DNA from: Avelusimicrobium sp963660385
GTDB lineage: Bacteria; Elusimicrobiota; Elusimicrobia; Elusimicrobiales; Elusimicrobiaceae
Assembly: GCA_963660385.1 (NCBI GenBank)
Contig: CAVKWQ010000004.1
Location: forward strand, 1-40,596
DNA: 40,596 bases
Direction of reading: 5' to 3'
Below the pieces are notes generated by a model, which had not been told where the DNA came from, did not search any database, and saw only the letters and a list, made by a program, of their open reading frames with translations. The translations under genes and the position numbers were made by a program. Shown piece after piece: positions 1 through 7,736 of this stretch. Numbering within the stretch: the stretch's first letter is position 1; the number at the start of each line of letters is the position of its first letter.

Positions 1-269
1 AAGGCCTTTATTTTTATAAATGACCAACGACCCAAGCAGTAGGTCCTGAAACGAGTTCAGGACGACGCCCTTATTTTATTGTTGCCTTTTCGTTGTTTAC
101 GACATTACAAACACTGTGTAGCCCAATAAATCAAAGGGGTGCGGATAATCTGCGGCGCGCAGCGTGCGGCCCGCTAGGGTGCCGTTTCGTCAGAGCGCGA
201 CATTACAGAAATAGTGTGGCTCCACCAATCACCAGCCCGGCGCATAGAGTCGCCGCCCGCAGGGCAGGG
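1..269. other. Non-coding stretch upstream of the amylase gene
   Basis: I see no credible gene here. A perfect 8-bp stem with a 5-nt loop (GTCCTGAA, loop ACGAG, TTCAGGAC) lies at 43-63. It resembles the dispersed CTGAAAC-AGTTCAG palindromes found in many bacterial genomes. The 9-mer GACATTACA occurs at 101-109 and 199-207, and each copy is followed by diverged but similar bases (GTGT.GC.C, then AATC), so this may be an old duplication about 98 bp apart. Open frames crossing the region run into the amylase gene out of frame and have no recognisable protein. Confidence 0.5.
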
Positions 270-298
270 TTTACAAGAGGGCGCGAAAGTGGTATAAG
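270..298 (+). promoter_or_regulatory. Putative sigma70 promoter of the amylase gene
   Basis: TTTACA (270-275), a 17-bp spacer and TATAAG (293-298) lie just upstream of the ATG at 319. The start point would be near 305, giving a short leader that contains the Shine-Dalgarno AGGGGA. Confidence 0.5.
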
Positions 299-318
299 AA
301 TAATAGGGGAAATCTACT

Positions 319-1782
319 ATGAGGACAAATCCGCATATTTTAGAAATAAATACGCGTTCCTGGTTAAGACGCCTGGAAACGCAGTTGGGCCGGCCTGTAA
401 CCTTGGCGACGATTCCGGATGAACATTGGGACAGAATCAAGGAAGCGGGCTTTGACGCTGTGTGGCTGATGGGGGTATGGAAGTTAAGCCCGGTGGCAGA
501 AAAAATTGCGCGTGAGCATAAGGATATCCAAGCGCAAATCCGGGCGATAAAGCCGGATTTCAAGCCGGAGGATATCACGGCTTCGCCGTACGCCGTATAT
601 GAGTACACCGTGGATGACACTTTGGGCGGGGACGCGGCGTTGCGCGAATTACGCGGCAAATTAAACAGCCGGGGCATCTGCCTGTTGTTGGACTTTGTAG
701 GCAACCATACGGCTATTGACAGCCCGACGGTTACCGCACAACCCGATTTGTATATTAATACTGGTAAAAATGCGCCTAAATCGCACCCGGATTGGTTCTT
801 CAAAAACCCGGACGGTGTGTATATTGCACACGGGCGCGACCCGTACTTTGCTCCGTGGACCGATACGGCGCAACTGAACTATTTTAACCCCAAAACGCGG
901 GAATTTATGTTGCAAAACTTACTGCGCGTGGCCGATATGTGCGACGGCGTGCGCTGTGATATGGCAATGTTGCAGTTAAATAAAGTCCAGCGCGATACTT
1001 GGTGGGAATTTATCGGCAGCGATTTGCCCAAAGAGGAATTTTGGCGCCAAGCGTTGGACAGCGTGCGCGAAAAACACCCGGAATTTACCTTCATCGCCGA
1101 AGTGTATTGGGGATTGGAGTGGGATATCCAGGAAATGGGCTTTGATTATACATACGATAAAGTGCTGTATGACCGTTTGCGCTTTTCCAACGCCGAGGAT
1201 ATTAAAGGCCACTTGGGTGCGGAACATTTGTTCCAAATGCGCTCTATCCGCTTTATTGCTAACCACGACGAAGAGGAAAGTTTAAAGGCCTTCGGTAAGG
1301 AAAAATCCTTGGCGGCCAGCACGATTATTGCTACGTTGCCCGGTGCGCGGATGTTCCATTATTTCCAAATTTTGGGCCGCCCGGCGCGTATGCCTATCCA
1401 GTATGTAAACGATACTTTTACGGAAAATGCCGAGGTAAAGGCGTATTATATGCGTTTGTTGCAGATTGCTTCCGCTCCGGCGTTTCACGGGGGCCAATGG
1501 TCCTTGCGTGATGTAACTCCGGCCGAAATGGGTAACGACAGTTACCGCAATATTTTGTCCTGGCAATGGAAACAAATGAACACGGGCAAAATGGTCATTA
1601 TCAATTACAGCGGTGCACCTGCCAAGGGCCGCCTGCATATGAAGGGCGTTTACGGCCCCAACAGCCAAGTAACCGAGGAATTTACGGGTGAAAAACTGAC
1701 CGTTACGCCGGAAATGCTTTCCCAAGGGTATGTGGTGGATTTAAAGCCCTACGAAAGCAAAATCTTTACTTACACCGTGTAA
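319..1782 (+). CDS. GH13 alpha-amylase-family glycoside hydrolase, cytoplasmic
   Basis: This 487-residue protein has the four GH13 signatures in order: region I LLLDFVGNH (D125, N129, H130), region II GVRCDMAML with the nucleophile D214, region III FIAEVYW with the acid/base E261, and region IV FIANHDEE with the transition-state-stabilising D317. The (beta/alpha)8 barrel spans roughly residues 1-390 and is followed by a small beta domain. The N-terminal NTRSWL and GFDAVWLMGVW blocks match a widespread, poorly characterised GH13 group. There is no signal peptide, so it probably acts on intracellular alpha-glucans such as glycogen or maltodextrin, although the exact substrate cannot be read from the sequence. 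The start is supported by AGGGGA about 9 nt upstream. The gene stands alone between its own promoter and a strong terminator. Confidence 0.88.
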   Translation: MRTNPHILEINTRSWLRRLETQLGRPVTLATIPDEHWDRIKEAGFDAVWLMGVWKLSPVAEKIAREHKDIQAQIRAIKPDFKPEDITASPYAVYEYTVDDTLGGDAALRELRGKLNSRGICLLLDFVGNHTAIDSPTVTAQPDLYINTGKNAPKSHPDWFFKNPDGVYIAHGRDPYFAPWTDTAQLNYFNPKTREFMLQNLLRVADMCDGVRCDMAMLQLNKVQRDTWWEFIGSDLPKEEFWRQALDSVREKHPEFTFIAEVYWGLEWDIQEMGFDYTYDKVLYDRLRFSNAEDIKGHLGAEHLFQMRSIRFIANHDEEESLKAFGKEKSLAASTIIATLPGARMFHYFQILGRPARMPIQYVNDTFTENAEVKAYYMRLLQIASAPAFHGGQWSLRDVTPAEMGNDSYRNILSWQWKQMNTGKMVIINYSGAPAKGRLHMKGVYGPNSQVTEEFTGEKLTVTPEMLSQGYVVDLKPYESKIFTYTV

Positions 1783-1804
1783 GGCAAGAGCAAAATTTGT
1801 ATAT

Positions 1805-1838
1805 AAAAAACCCGCGGGCAGTTGGACGCGGGTTTTTT
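1805..1838 (+). terminator. Rho-independent terminator after the amylase gene
   Basis: A 12-bp stem (AAAAAACCCGCG / CGCGGGTTTTTT) with a 10-nt loop ends in a T run. Because of the A-rich 5' arm it would work in both directions. Confidence 0.9.
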
Positions 1839-1943
1839 ATATTATTTGCGTTAAAAAAGTGCGCGGGGTTGCTAAATTTAATACAATACTAATAAGCGGC
1901 GGTTGTACGACTTAAAAAGGTAGATTTTTTGCCCAAATTGTTT

Positions 1944-1949
1944 TATAAT
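1944..1949 (+). promoter_or_regulatory. Candidate -10 box of the ATP synthase operon
   Basis: A perfect TATAAT lies 44 bp before the first gene of the operon, but the base at the expected -35 position (TAGATT at 1921-1926) is a poor match. TTGCTA at 1869-1874 is another possible -35 with a weaker partner. Only the -10 is called. Confidence 0.35.
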
Positions 1950-1966
1950 ATTAAGTGTACTTACCG

Positions 1967-1987
1967 CCCGGTAAATAAACCGGGGGA
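1967..1987 (+). promoter_or_regulatory. Stem-loop overlapping the ribosome-binding site of the first atp gene
   Basis: CCCGGT (1967-1972) can pair with ACCGGG (1979-1984) across a 6-nt loop. The 3' arm overlaps the only Shine-Dalgarno-like sequence, GGGGGA (1982-1987), ahead of the ATG at 1993. Folding would hide the ribosome-binding site, so it may limit initiation. A regulatory role is inference. Confidence 0.35.
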
Positions 1988-1992
1988 TACCT

Positions 1993-2250
1993 ATGGCGCT
2001 GGGACCTTTTACCAAACAGGACCATTTGCAAATTACGACGTTAGGCTTGGAGTTCGCCGTGTCGGAAATGCTGGGCGCTTATGTGGGGTACAGACTGGAC
2101 GAAAAATTAAACACAAGCCCGTGGTTTTTAATCGGGGGAGTAATAGCCGGGTTTGCATTAGGCTTTTACCAAATTTTGCGTTCGGCCAAACAGATGCAAA
2201 AGGACGCCGCAACTTTAAAAAAGGCAGATAAAAAAGATGGACGTAGCTGA
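1993..2250 (+). CDS. AtpZ/AtpI-like F1F0-ATPase accessory membrane protein
   Basis: This 85-residue protein has two predicted membrane helices (about 15-33 and 44-62) with small-residue packing motifs (GAYVGY, GGVIAGFALG) and a lysine-rich C-terminal tail. Size, topology and position directly before atpB match the ATPase_gene1 (AtpZ/AtpI) family. Members of that family are thought to help assemble the c-ring or carry cations near the F0 sector. It overlaps atpB by 14 nt, so the two are probably translationally coupled. The family call rests on size, topology and context more than on a unique motif. Confidence 0.7.
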   Translation: MALGPFTKQDHLQITTLGLEFAVSEMLGAYVGYRLDEKLNTSPWFLIGGVIAGFALGFYQILRSAKQMQKDAATLKKADKKDGRS

Positions 2251-2998
2251 AATAATTTCTCATCATATTTTGGACCACGATTGGGGCGTAGCCCTGGGTG
2301 GTTTCCGTATTCCGCTTACCACGCATAGCGTTACGATTTTGGCGGTAAGCGTATTGCTGTTCTGTGCGTTGTGCTGGATTGCCCGCGCGCGCCAAAGCCG
2401 TTCCGGGCGCCTGCTTACGGCGCTGGCGGAGGAATATGTGCTGTTCATCCGCGACGGTATGGTGTTGCCCAATATGGGTAAAGAGGGCAAGGGTTTTCTG
2501 CCGTATTTCTGCACGCTGTTTTTGTTTATCTTGTTTGTAAACTTGGCGGGTATGATTCCGGAAATGAAGACCGCCACTTCTAACATTTCTGTTACGGCCG
2601 CCTTGGCGTTGTGCTCGGGCGGGCTCATCTTGTACAGCGGGCTTAAATTCCACGGCATTATTGGATTCTTAAAGGGGTTTGTGCCATCGGGTACGCCCGG
2701 TTGGCTGGTGCCGCTTATCTTCCCGCTGGAAGTGGTCAGTTTGATTATCAAGGTGTGCGTGTTGGCTATCCGTTTGTTTGCCAATATGCTCTCCGGCCAT
2801 ATGGTGCTGATTTGCTTGCTTTTGATTATTTTTATTGTTGGGCAAATGCATATTGCGGCGGGCGCGGGTGCGCTGCTGCCGGCGATGTGCCTAGAAATTT
2901 TTATGACGTGTCTGGAACTGTTGGTGGCGTTTTTGCAGGCGTATGTGTTTACGCTGCTGACGGCTATTTTTGCAGGATCTGTGATTCATACGCATTAA
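2237..2998 (+). CDS. atpB: ATP synthase F0 subunit a
   Basis: Subunit a forms the stator half-channels that carry ions to and from the c-ring. The 253-residue protein is strongly hydrophobic with about six membrane segments. The conserved block LAIRLFANMLSGH carries the essential arginine (R179, equivalent to E. coli R210), followed by the final helix with E219 and Q234 facing the ring. The N-terminal DHDWG segment is typical of the family's periplasmic end. The ATG at 2237 lies inside the end of the previous gene, and a 44-bp gap with a strong ribosome-binding site separates it from atpE. Confidence 0.95.
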   Translation: MDVAEIISHHILDHDWGVALGGFRIPLTTHSVTILAVSVLLFCALCWIARARQSRSGRLLTALAEEYVLFIRDGMVLPNMGKEGKGFLPYFCTLFLFILFVNLAGMIPEMKTATSNISVTAALALCSGGLILYSGLKFHGIIGFLKGFVPSGTPGWLVPLIFPLEVVSLIIKVCVLAIRLFANMLSGHMVLICLLLIIFIVGQMHIAAGAGALLPAMCLEIFMTCLELLVAFLQAYVFTLLTAIFAGSVIHTH

Positions 2999-3015
2999 TT
3001 TGAAAAATCTATCAA

Positions 3016-3034
3016 GGGGATTACCCCAAAGGAG
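3016..3034 (+). promoter_or_regulatory. Short hairpin next to the strong ribosome-binding site of atpE
   Basis: GGGG (3016-3019), loop ATTA and CCCC (3024-3027) sit directly before AAGGAG (3029-3034), the best Shine-Dalgarno of the operon. The c subunit is needed in many copies per complex, so a boosted initiation region fits. Confidence 0.4.
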
Positions 3035-3042
3035 AAGAACTT

Positions 3043-3273
3043 ATGGAACTCGTAGCACTTAAATATATTGCCGCCGGTATCGGCGCGGGACTTACCGTCA
3101 TTGGCGCGGGGCTCGGTTTGGGTAAAATCGGCGCCGCCGCTTTGGAAGGCACCGCCCGCCAGCCGGAAGCCGGTTCCGACCTTCGCACCACGATGATCAT
3201 CATCGCCGCGTTGTTGGAAGGCGCCGCTATGTTGGGCTTGGTTATCTGCTTGCTCACGATGGTAATGAAATAA
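3043..3273 (+). CDS. atpE: ATP synthase F0 subunit c (proteolipid)
   Basis: The 76-residue hairpin of two membrane helices has the loop signature ARQPE (38-42) and the ion-binding carboxylate E59 in the second helix (AALLEGAAML). When ARQPE is aligned with the Na+-type c subunit of Ilyobacter, the position of its ligand Gln32 is leucine (L26), and the residues after the carboxylate are Gly-Ala rather than Ser-Thr. The sodium ligands are therefore missing and a proton-coupled ring is the better reading. Glycine-rich helix 1 (GAGLTVIGAGLGLG) allows tight ring packing. The start is fixed by a strong AAGGAG. Confidence 0.95.
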   Translation: MELVALKYIAAGIGAGLTVIGAGLGLGKIGAAALEGTARQPEAGSDLRTTMIIIAALLEGAAMLGLVICLLTMVMK

Positions 3274-3291
3274 ACTAAAAAAGAGTAATCT

Positions 3292-3786
3292 ATGGAAGAT
3301 TTATTGAAGCCTGATTACGGCGTACTCGCTTTGACGGTTTGCAATTTTTTGCTGCTCGTCTATTTGCTTAAAAAGTTTGCGTGGAACCGCATCATTGGTG
3401 CGTTGGAATCGCGCGAACAGCAAATAGCGCAGGACAAACTGCAAGCCCAACAAGCGCGCGAGGCCGCGGAAAAAGTCAAACGCGAATTGGATGAAAAATT
3501 GTCCCAAATCGCGGACGAAGCCGCCAAAAAAATGGCCGAAGCCGTAAAAATGGGCGAAACGCAAAAAGAACAACTCTTGGCTGCGGCCAAAGAGCAGTCC
3601 GAACGCCTGGTAGAACAGGCCAAAGCGCAAATTGAAGCCGAAAAGAACAAAGCGCTTTCGGACGTACGCGGCGAAATTGCCCGCGTGAGCGTGTTGGCTG
3701 CTTCCAAGGTAATTGAACAGCAGTTGAACGAAGACTCTGCCAAAGCCGTGGTGGACCGCGTGCTGGCGGAAGTAAAGGCGAAGTAA
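3292..3786 (+). CDS. atpF: ATP synthase F0 subunit b (peripheral stalk)
   Basis: This 164-residue protein has one N-terminal membrane helix (about 9-27, rich in Leu, Val and Phe) followed by a long, highly charged Ala/Glu/Lys/Gln helix typical of the b dimer coiled coil. It joins the membrane sector to the delta subunit on top of F1. It lies between atpE and atpH, and only one base separates its stop codon from the atpH start. Sequence identity is low in this family, so the call leans on topology and gene order, which are unambiguous here. Confidence 0.93.
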   Translation: MEDLLKPDYGVLALTVCNFLLLVYLLKKFAWNRIIGALESREQQIAQDKLQAQQAREAAEKVKRELDEKLSQIADEAAKKMAEAVKMGETQKEQLLAAAKEQSERLVEQAKAQIEAEKNKALSDVRGEIARVSVLAASKVIEQQLNEDSAKAVVDRVLAEVKAK

Positions 3787-3787
3787 T

Positions 3788-4315
3788 ATGAACAGTTCAG
3801 ACAGAATTGCGGTGCAGCGCTACGCCGCCGCCTACAATGCGTTAAGCGCCACGAACGAAGAGGCCGCCCAGCGGGCGCAATCTTTACAAATGGCCGCCGA
3901 AGCGTTGGCGGGCGTGCAGACGTATATGTCCAGCCCGCGTATTTCCACGGATGCTAAAAAACAAACCGTCAAGGAAGCGCTTAAAGCGTTGCCCGAGGCG
4001 GCTTCGTTTGTGGAAGTGCTGCTGGACGCGAAACGCTACGCGCTGTTGGACGCCGTCGTCCGCCGCGTGGGGGAACTGTTGGATGAACGGCTGGGCATTT
4101 TGCGCGCGGAGGTTATTTCCGCCCGCGCACTCAGTGAGGCCCAGCAACGCCAAACCGAAGAAGCCCTTTCCGCGCGTTACGGCGGAGAGGTAAAAGCGAT
4201 TTTTAAAACGAACCCGGCCCTCTTGGGCGGACTCCAAATTTGGTGCCGGGGGGAACTGATAGACGGCAGTCTGCAAGGGCGTTTAGCCAAGTTGCAGGCG
4301 GAACTCGCACAGTAA
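3788..4315 (+). CDS. atpH: ATP synthase F1 subunit delta
   Basis: This 175-residue soluble protein has the usual length and layout. An alpha-helical N-terminal domain (about 1-105) binds the top of the alpha3beta3 head. The C-terminal part ends in the family-typical segment with NPALLGGLQIWCRGELIDGS, equivalent to the DPSLIGGVVIRVGD-type block of other delta subunits. It links F1 to the b stalk. Its ATG follows the atpF stop by one base and atpA starts 13 bp after its stop. Confidence 0.93.
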   Translation: MNSSDRIAVQRYAAAYNALSATNEEAAQRAQSLQMAAEALAGVQTYMSSPRISTDAKKQTVKEALKALPEAASFVEVLLDAKRYALLDAVVRRVGELLDERLGILRAEVISARALSEAQQRQTEEALSARYGGEVKAIFKTNPALLGGLQIWCRGELIDGSLQGRLAKLQAELAQ

Positions 4316-4328
4316 CAATGGTAATTAT

Positions 4329-5864
4329 ATGGCAATCAGACCAGAAGAAATAACCAATATCATTAAAGAAAAGATTGAACACTTTGACGCGTCCGCCGAT
4401 GTCAACGAAGTGGGTACCGTTATCCAAGTAGGGGACGGTATCGCCCGCGTACACGGGTTAAACAACGTAAAAGCATCGGAATTGGTGGACTTCGGCAACG
4501 GAGTGAAAGGTATGGCGCTGAACCTGGAATACGACAACGTCGGCTGCGTGCTGATGGGGCCGGACCACTTGGTTCACGAAGGCGGTACCGTTAAACGCAC
4601 CGGCGAAGTTATCAGCATCCCCGTAGGCGCGGATATGATTGGCCGCGTGGTGGACCCGCTCGGCAACGCGTTGGACGGCAAGGGCGCGGTAAAGACCGAC
4701 AAAAATATGCCGCTGGACATTGTAGCCCCCGGTATTATTGACCGCCAGCCCGTCAAACAGCCGCTCCAAACCGGTATCAAAGCCATTGACGCTATGGTGC
4801 CGATTGGTAAGGGCCAGCGCGAACTCATCATCGGCGACCGCCAAACGGGTAAAACCGCTATTGCGGTGGACGCCATTATCAACCAAAAGAATATTCCCGC
4901 TTCCGAACGCTGCATTTGTATTTATGTGGCCGTAGGCCAAAAACAGAGCACGGTGGCCCAAGTGGTCAAAACCTTGACCGACTTCGGCGCTATGGACTAT
5001 ACGATTGTAGTGTCCGCCACCGCTTCGGACCCGGCTTCCCTTTTGTACATCGCCCCGTACGCGGGTTGCGCTATCGGCGAATACTTTATGTGGCAGGGCA
5101 AAGATGTGCTTATCGTGTATGACGATTTGTCTAAACACGCGCAGGCATACCGCCAGATGTCCTTGCTGTTGCGCCGTCCGCCAGGCCGCGAAGCCTACCC
5201 CGGCGACGTATTTTACTTGCACTCCCGCTTGTTGGAACGCGCGTGCAAACTTTCCAAAGAAAACGGCGGCGGCTCCATTACCGCTTTGCCGATTATTGAA
5301 ACGCAGGCTAACGACGTTTCCGCGTATATTCCGACCAACGTAATTTCTATTACCGACGGTCAGATTTACCTGGAAAGCAGTTTGTTTTTAAGCGGCATTA
5401 AGCCGGCTATTAACGTCGGTTTGTCCGTATCCCGTGTGGGCGGCTCGGCCCAGCGCAAAACGATGCGCAAGGTGGCCGGTACATTGCGTATTGACTTGTC
5501 CCAGTACCAGGAATTGGAGGGCTTTGCCCAATTCGGTTCCGAACTGGATAAAGAATCCCAGCGCCAAATCGCCCGCGGTAAACGTATGACGGAACTGCTC
5601 AAACAGAACCAGTATTCTCCTATGAAAGTAGGCGAAGAAGTGCTGGTGCTCTACGCAGGTACGCACGGCTATTTGGACACGGTGGAAGTAAGCGACGTGT
5701 TGGAATACGAAAAACAACTCCTCGCCTACGCCCGCGCCGAACGCCCGGACGTGCTGGATACGCTCAATGCCTCTGTGGAACTGACCAAAGAAGTGGAAGA
5801 AAAAATGGTCAGCGCGTTGGATGCGTTTAAAACGGTTTTCAAACCCTCGCAACAGGAGAAATAA
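4329..5864 (+). CDS. atpA: ATP synthase F1 subunit alpha
   Basis: This 511-residue protein is nearly full length for the family and carries an N-terminal beta-barrel domain (about 25-95), a nucleotide-binding domain and a C-terminal helical domain. The P-loop GDRQTGKT is at 169-176. VGLSVSRVGGSAQ carries the arginine finger R369, which reaches into the catalytic site on beta. The subunit binds nucleotide at non-catalytic sites. Its stop codon is followed immediately by the ATG of the hldD-like gene, and its last codons contain that gene's AGGAG ribosome-binding site. Confidence 0.97.
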   Translation: MAIRPEEITNIIKEKIEHFDASADVNEVGTVIQVGDGIARVHGLNNVKASELVDFGNGVKGMALNLEYDNVGCVLMGPDHLVHEGGTVKRTGEVISIPVGADMIGRVVDPLGNALDGKGAVKTDKNMPLDIVAPGIIDRQPVKQPLQTGIKAIDAMVPIGKGQRELIIGDRQTGKTAIAVDAIINQKNIPASERCICIYVAVGQKQSTVAQVVKTLTDFGAMDYTIVVSATASDPASLLYIAPYAGCAIGEYFMWQGKDVLIVYDDLSKHAQAYRQMSLLLRRPPGREAYPGDVFYLHSRLLERACKLSKENGGGSITALPIIETQANDVSAYIPTNVISITDGQIYLESSLFLSGIKPAINVGLSVSRVGGSAQRKTMRKVAGTLRIDLSQYQELEGFAQFGSELDKESQRQIARGKRMTELLKQNQYSPMKVGEEVLVLYAGTHGYLDTVEVSDVLEYEKQLLAYARAERPDVLDTLNASVELTKEVEEKMVSALDAFKTVFKPSQQEK

Positions 5865-6800
5865 ATGGACGCTAAAACCAAGAAAAAATACCTGGTTACC
5901 GGCGGCGCCGGATTTATCGGCAGCAACATTGCCAAAACGCTGGAAGCCCAGGGACACGAAGTAACCGTCTTGGACGATTTTTCCAAGAACGGACATTGCA
6001 AAAACTTAATCGGTTTTAAAGGCGACGTCATTACGGCCGACCTGTTTGAATATATGCCGACCGATATGTATTTTGATGCCATCTTCCACGAAGCGGCTAT
6101 TACCGATACCACGGTAATGGACCAAAAGGCGATGATGGAACAAAACGTGGAAGCGTTCAAAAACTTACTCGCTTTTGCGGCGGATAACGAAATTAAAAAG
6201 GTCATTTACGCCTCTTCCGCGGCCACTTACGGCAACGGGCCCGTCCCCAATGTGGAAACGCAGCCCACGCACCCGGAAAACGTCTATGGCTTCTCCAAGG
6301 CCATTATGGATAACGTGGCCCGCCAATTTGCCGACGACAACAACGATATGAAGATTATCGGTTTGCGCTATTTTAACGTATATGGTCCCGGCGAATATTT
6401 TAAGGGCAAAATGGCCAGTATGGTCTATCAGTTGTACAACCAGATGAAGGCCGGCAAACGCCCGCGCGTATTTAAATACGGCGAGCAAATGCGCGACTTT
6501 GTGTATGTAAAGGATATCGTTAAAATCAACCTCTGCGCCTTGAACAACGGCAAAGAAACGGGCGTTTACAACGCCGCCACGGGTATTCCGCGCGATTATA
6601 ACGACATTATCAAATGCTTAAACAAAGAACTGGGCACCAACCTGGAACCCGAATACACGGACAATCCGTATCCGTTCTTCCAGTTAAAGACCCAGGCGGA
6701 CATTACCAAATCCAAAGAAAAACTGGGCTACGAGCCGGATTACTCGTTGGAAGCGGGTATTGCGGATTATGTGTCCATTTTGGAAGGCCGCAACAAATAA
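5865..6800 (+). CDS. hldD: HldD-like ADP-L-glycero-D-manno-heptose 6-epimerase inside the atp operon
   Basis: This 311-residue extended short-chain dehydrogenase/reductase has the dinucleotide motif GGAGFIGS (13-20), YASSAATYG (115-123) and catalytic Y141/K145 (YGFSK). Several blocks match E. coli HldD closely: AIFHEAA, GLRYFNVYGPGE, FKGKMASM with K180 aligned to the HldD catalytic lysine, and RDFVYVKDI. HldD inverts C6 of ADP-heptose to supply L,D-heptose for the lipopolysaccharide inner core. Plain GalE-like sugar epimerases are the alternative, but the KGxMAS block favours HldD. The gene has no spacer after atpA and lies 9 bp before atpG, so it is co-transcribed with the ATP synthase. No other heptose gene is in the window. 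Confidence 0.82.
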   Translation: MDAKTKKKYLVTGGAGFIGSNIAKTLEAQGHEVTVLDDFSKNGHCKNLIGFKGDVITADLFEYMPTDMYFDAIFHEAAITDTTVMDQKAMMEQNVEAFKNLLAFAADNEIKKVIYASSAATYGNGPVPNVETQPTHPENVYGFSKAIMDNVARQFADDNNDMKIIGLRYFNVYGPGEYFKGKMASMVYQLYNQMKAGKRPRVFKYGEQMRDFVYVKDIVKINLCALNNGKETGVYNAATGIPRDYNDIIKCLNKELGTNLEPEYTDNPYPFFQLKTQADITKSKEKLGYEPDYSLEAGIADYVSILEGRNK

Positions 6801-6809
6801 GGAACCGCT

Positions 6810-7715
6810 ATGGAATCGTTAAGGGACATACGGCAAAATATTAAAGCCATCAAATCCACGCAGCAGATTATGCAGACGATGAAGATGATCTCCAACGCCC
6901 GCATCCGCCGCGCGCAGGACGCGATGACCGCCGCCCGTCCGTTCGCCAAAAAGATGTACCAAATGGTGGACGATTTAAAGCAGGATATCTTGGCTATGCC
7001 ACAGCCGGATGACGTGGCAGAAAGTTGGGCCGGACGCTTTTTTATCAACAAGACGGGGAACCCGAAGAAGGTCGGGCTCCTCGTCATTACGGGTGATAAA
7101 GGGCTGGCGGGTTCGTTTAACGCTGTTATTCTGCGCAGCGCGCTGCACTTTTTAAAGGAAAACCAAGACAAGGAAATTTTTGTCTTTGCCGTGGGTAAAA
7201 AAGGGCGCGATTTTCTGGCGCGTTTAAAAATGCCGAACCTGCATTTGGTATATGAAAGCGTAGGTATCTTTCCAAAGGTGTCTTACGCGCACGCCGAACT
7301 GTTGGGCGAAGCGGTGCTCAAAACGTATTTTGAGCAAAACCTCGGCTCCGTAACGCTGATTTACAACGACTTTAAATCCTTGGCCAGCCAAAACTTGGTG
7401 GAGCAGAAGTTATTGCCCTTCCATTTTGAAGCCACGGAAAGCAAAAAGGACGAAAGCGACTTTTTATTTGAACCGGGTATGCTGGAAATTTTTAAACTTT
7501 TGGTGCCCCGCTTGGTAAAGGCCAATATGTACCGTATGCTGCTGGAATCGCAGGCAGCCAACTTGGCCGCTACTATGAACGCGATGGACGCCGCCAGCAA
7601 AAACGCCGGGGAACTGGTAGCCGCGTTGGGCGTAAAACTCAACAAAGTGCGCCAGGCCAGCATTACGAACGAAATTTTGGATATTGTGAACGGGGCCGAA
7701 GCCCTGAACAGTTAA
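6810..7715 (+). CDS. atpG: ATP synthase F1 subunit gamma
   Basis: Gamma is the rotating central shaft of F1. The 301-residue protein begins with the conserved helix LRDIRQNIKAIKSTQQIMQT-type sequence and the following MISNARIRRAQ, and ends with the matching C-terminal helix (RQASITNEILDIVNGAEAL) that forms the antiparallel coiled coil. A Rossmann-like middle domain contains VITGDKGLAGSFN. Length is normal. AAGGA precedes the ATG, and atpD starts 21 bp downstream. Confidence 0.96.
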   Translation: MESLRDIRQNIKAIKSTQQIMQTMKMISNARIRRAQDAMTAARPFAKKMYQMVDDLKQDILAMPQPDDVAESWAGRFFINKTGNPKKVGLLVITGDKGLAGSFNAVILRSALHFLKENQDKEIFVFAVGKKGRDFLARLKMPNLHLVYESVGIFPKVSYAHAELLGEAVLKTYFEQNLGSVTLIYNDFKSLASQNLVEQKLLPFHFEATESKKDESDFLFEPGMLEIFKLLVPRLVKANMYRMLLESQAANLAATMNAMDAASKNAGELVAALGVKLNKVRQASITNEILDIVNGAEALNS

Positions 7716-7736
7716 TTCTACAATACAGGAAACCAT

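Noticed and set aside
93..422. Open frame of 109 codons on the plus strand
   Set aside because: It overlaps the amylase gene in another frame, lacks a ribosome-binding site and gives an Arg-rich peptide typical of GC-rich shadow frames.
174..803. Minus-strand open frame of 209 codons
   Set aside because: It is antisense to the N-terminal part of the amylase gene, whose catalytic motifs are clear; no family match by eye.
3043..3273. Sodium-translocating ATP synthase
   Set aside because: The Gln and Ser/Thr ligands that accompany the carboxylate in Na+-type c subunits are replaced by Leu, Gly and Ala.
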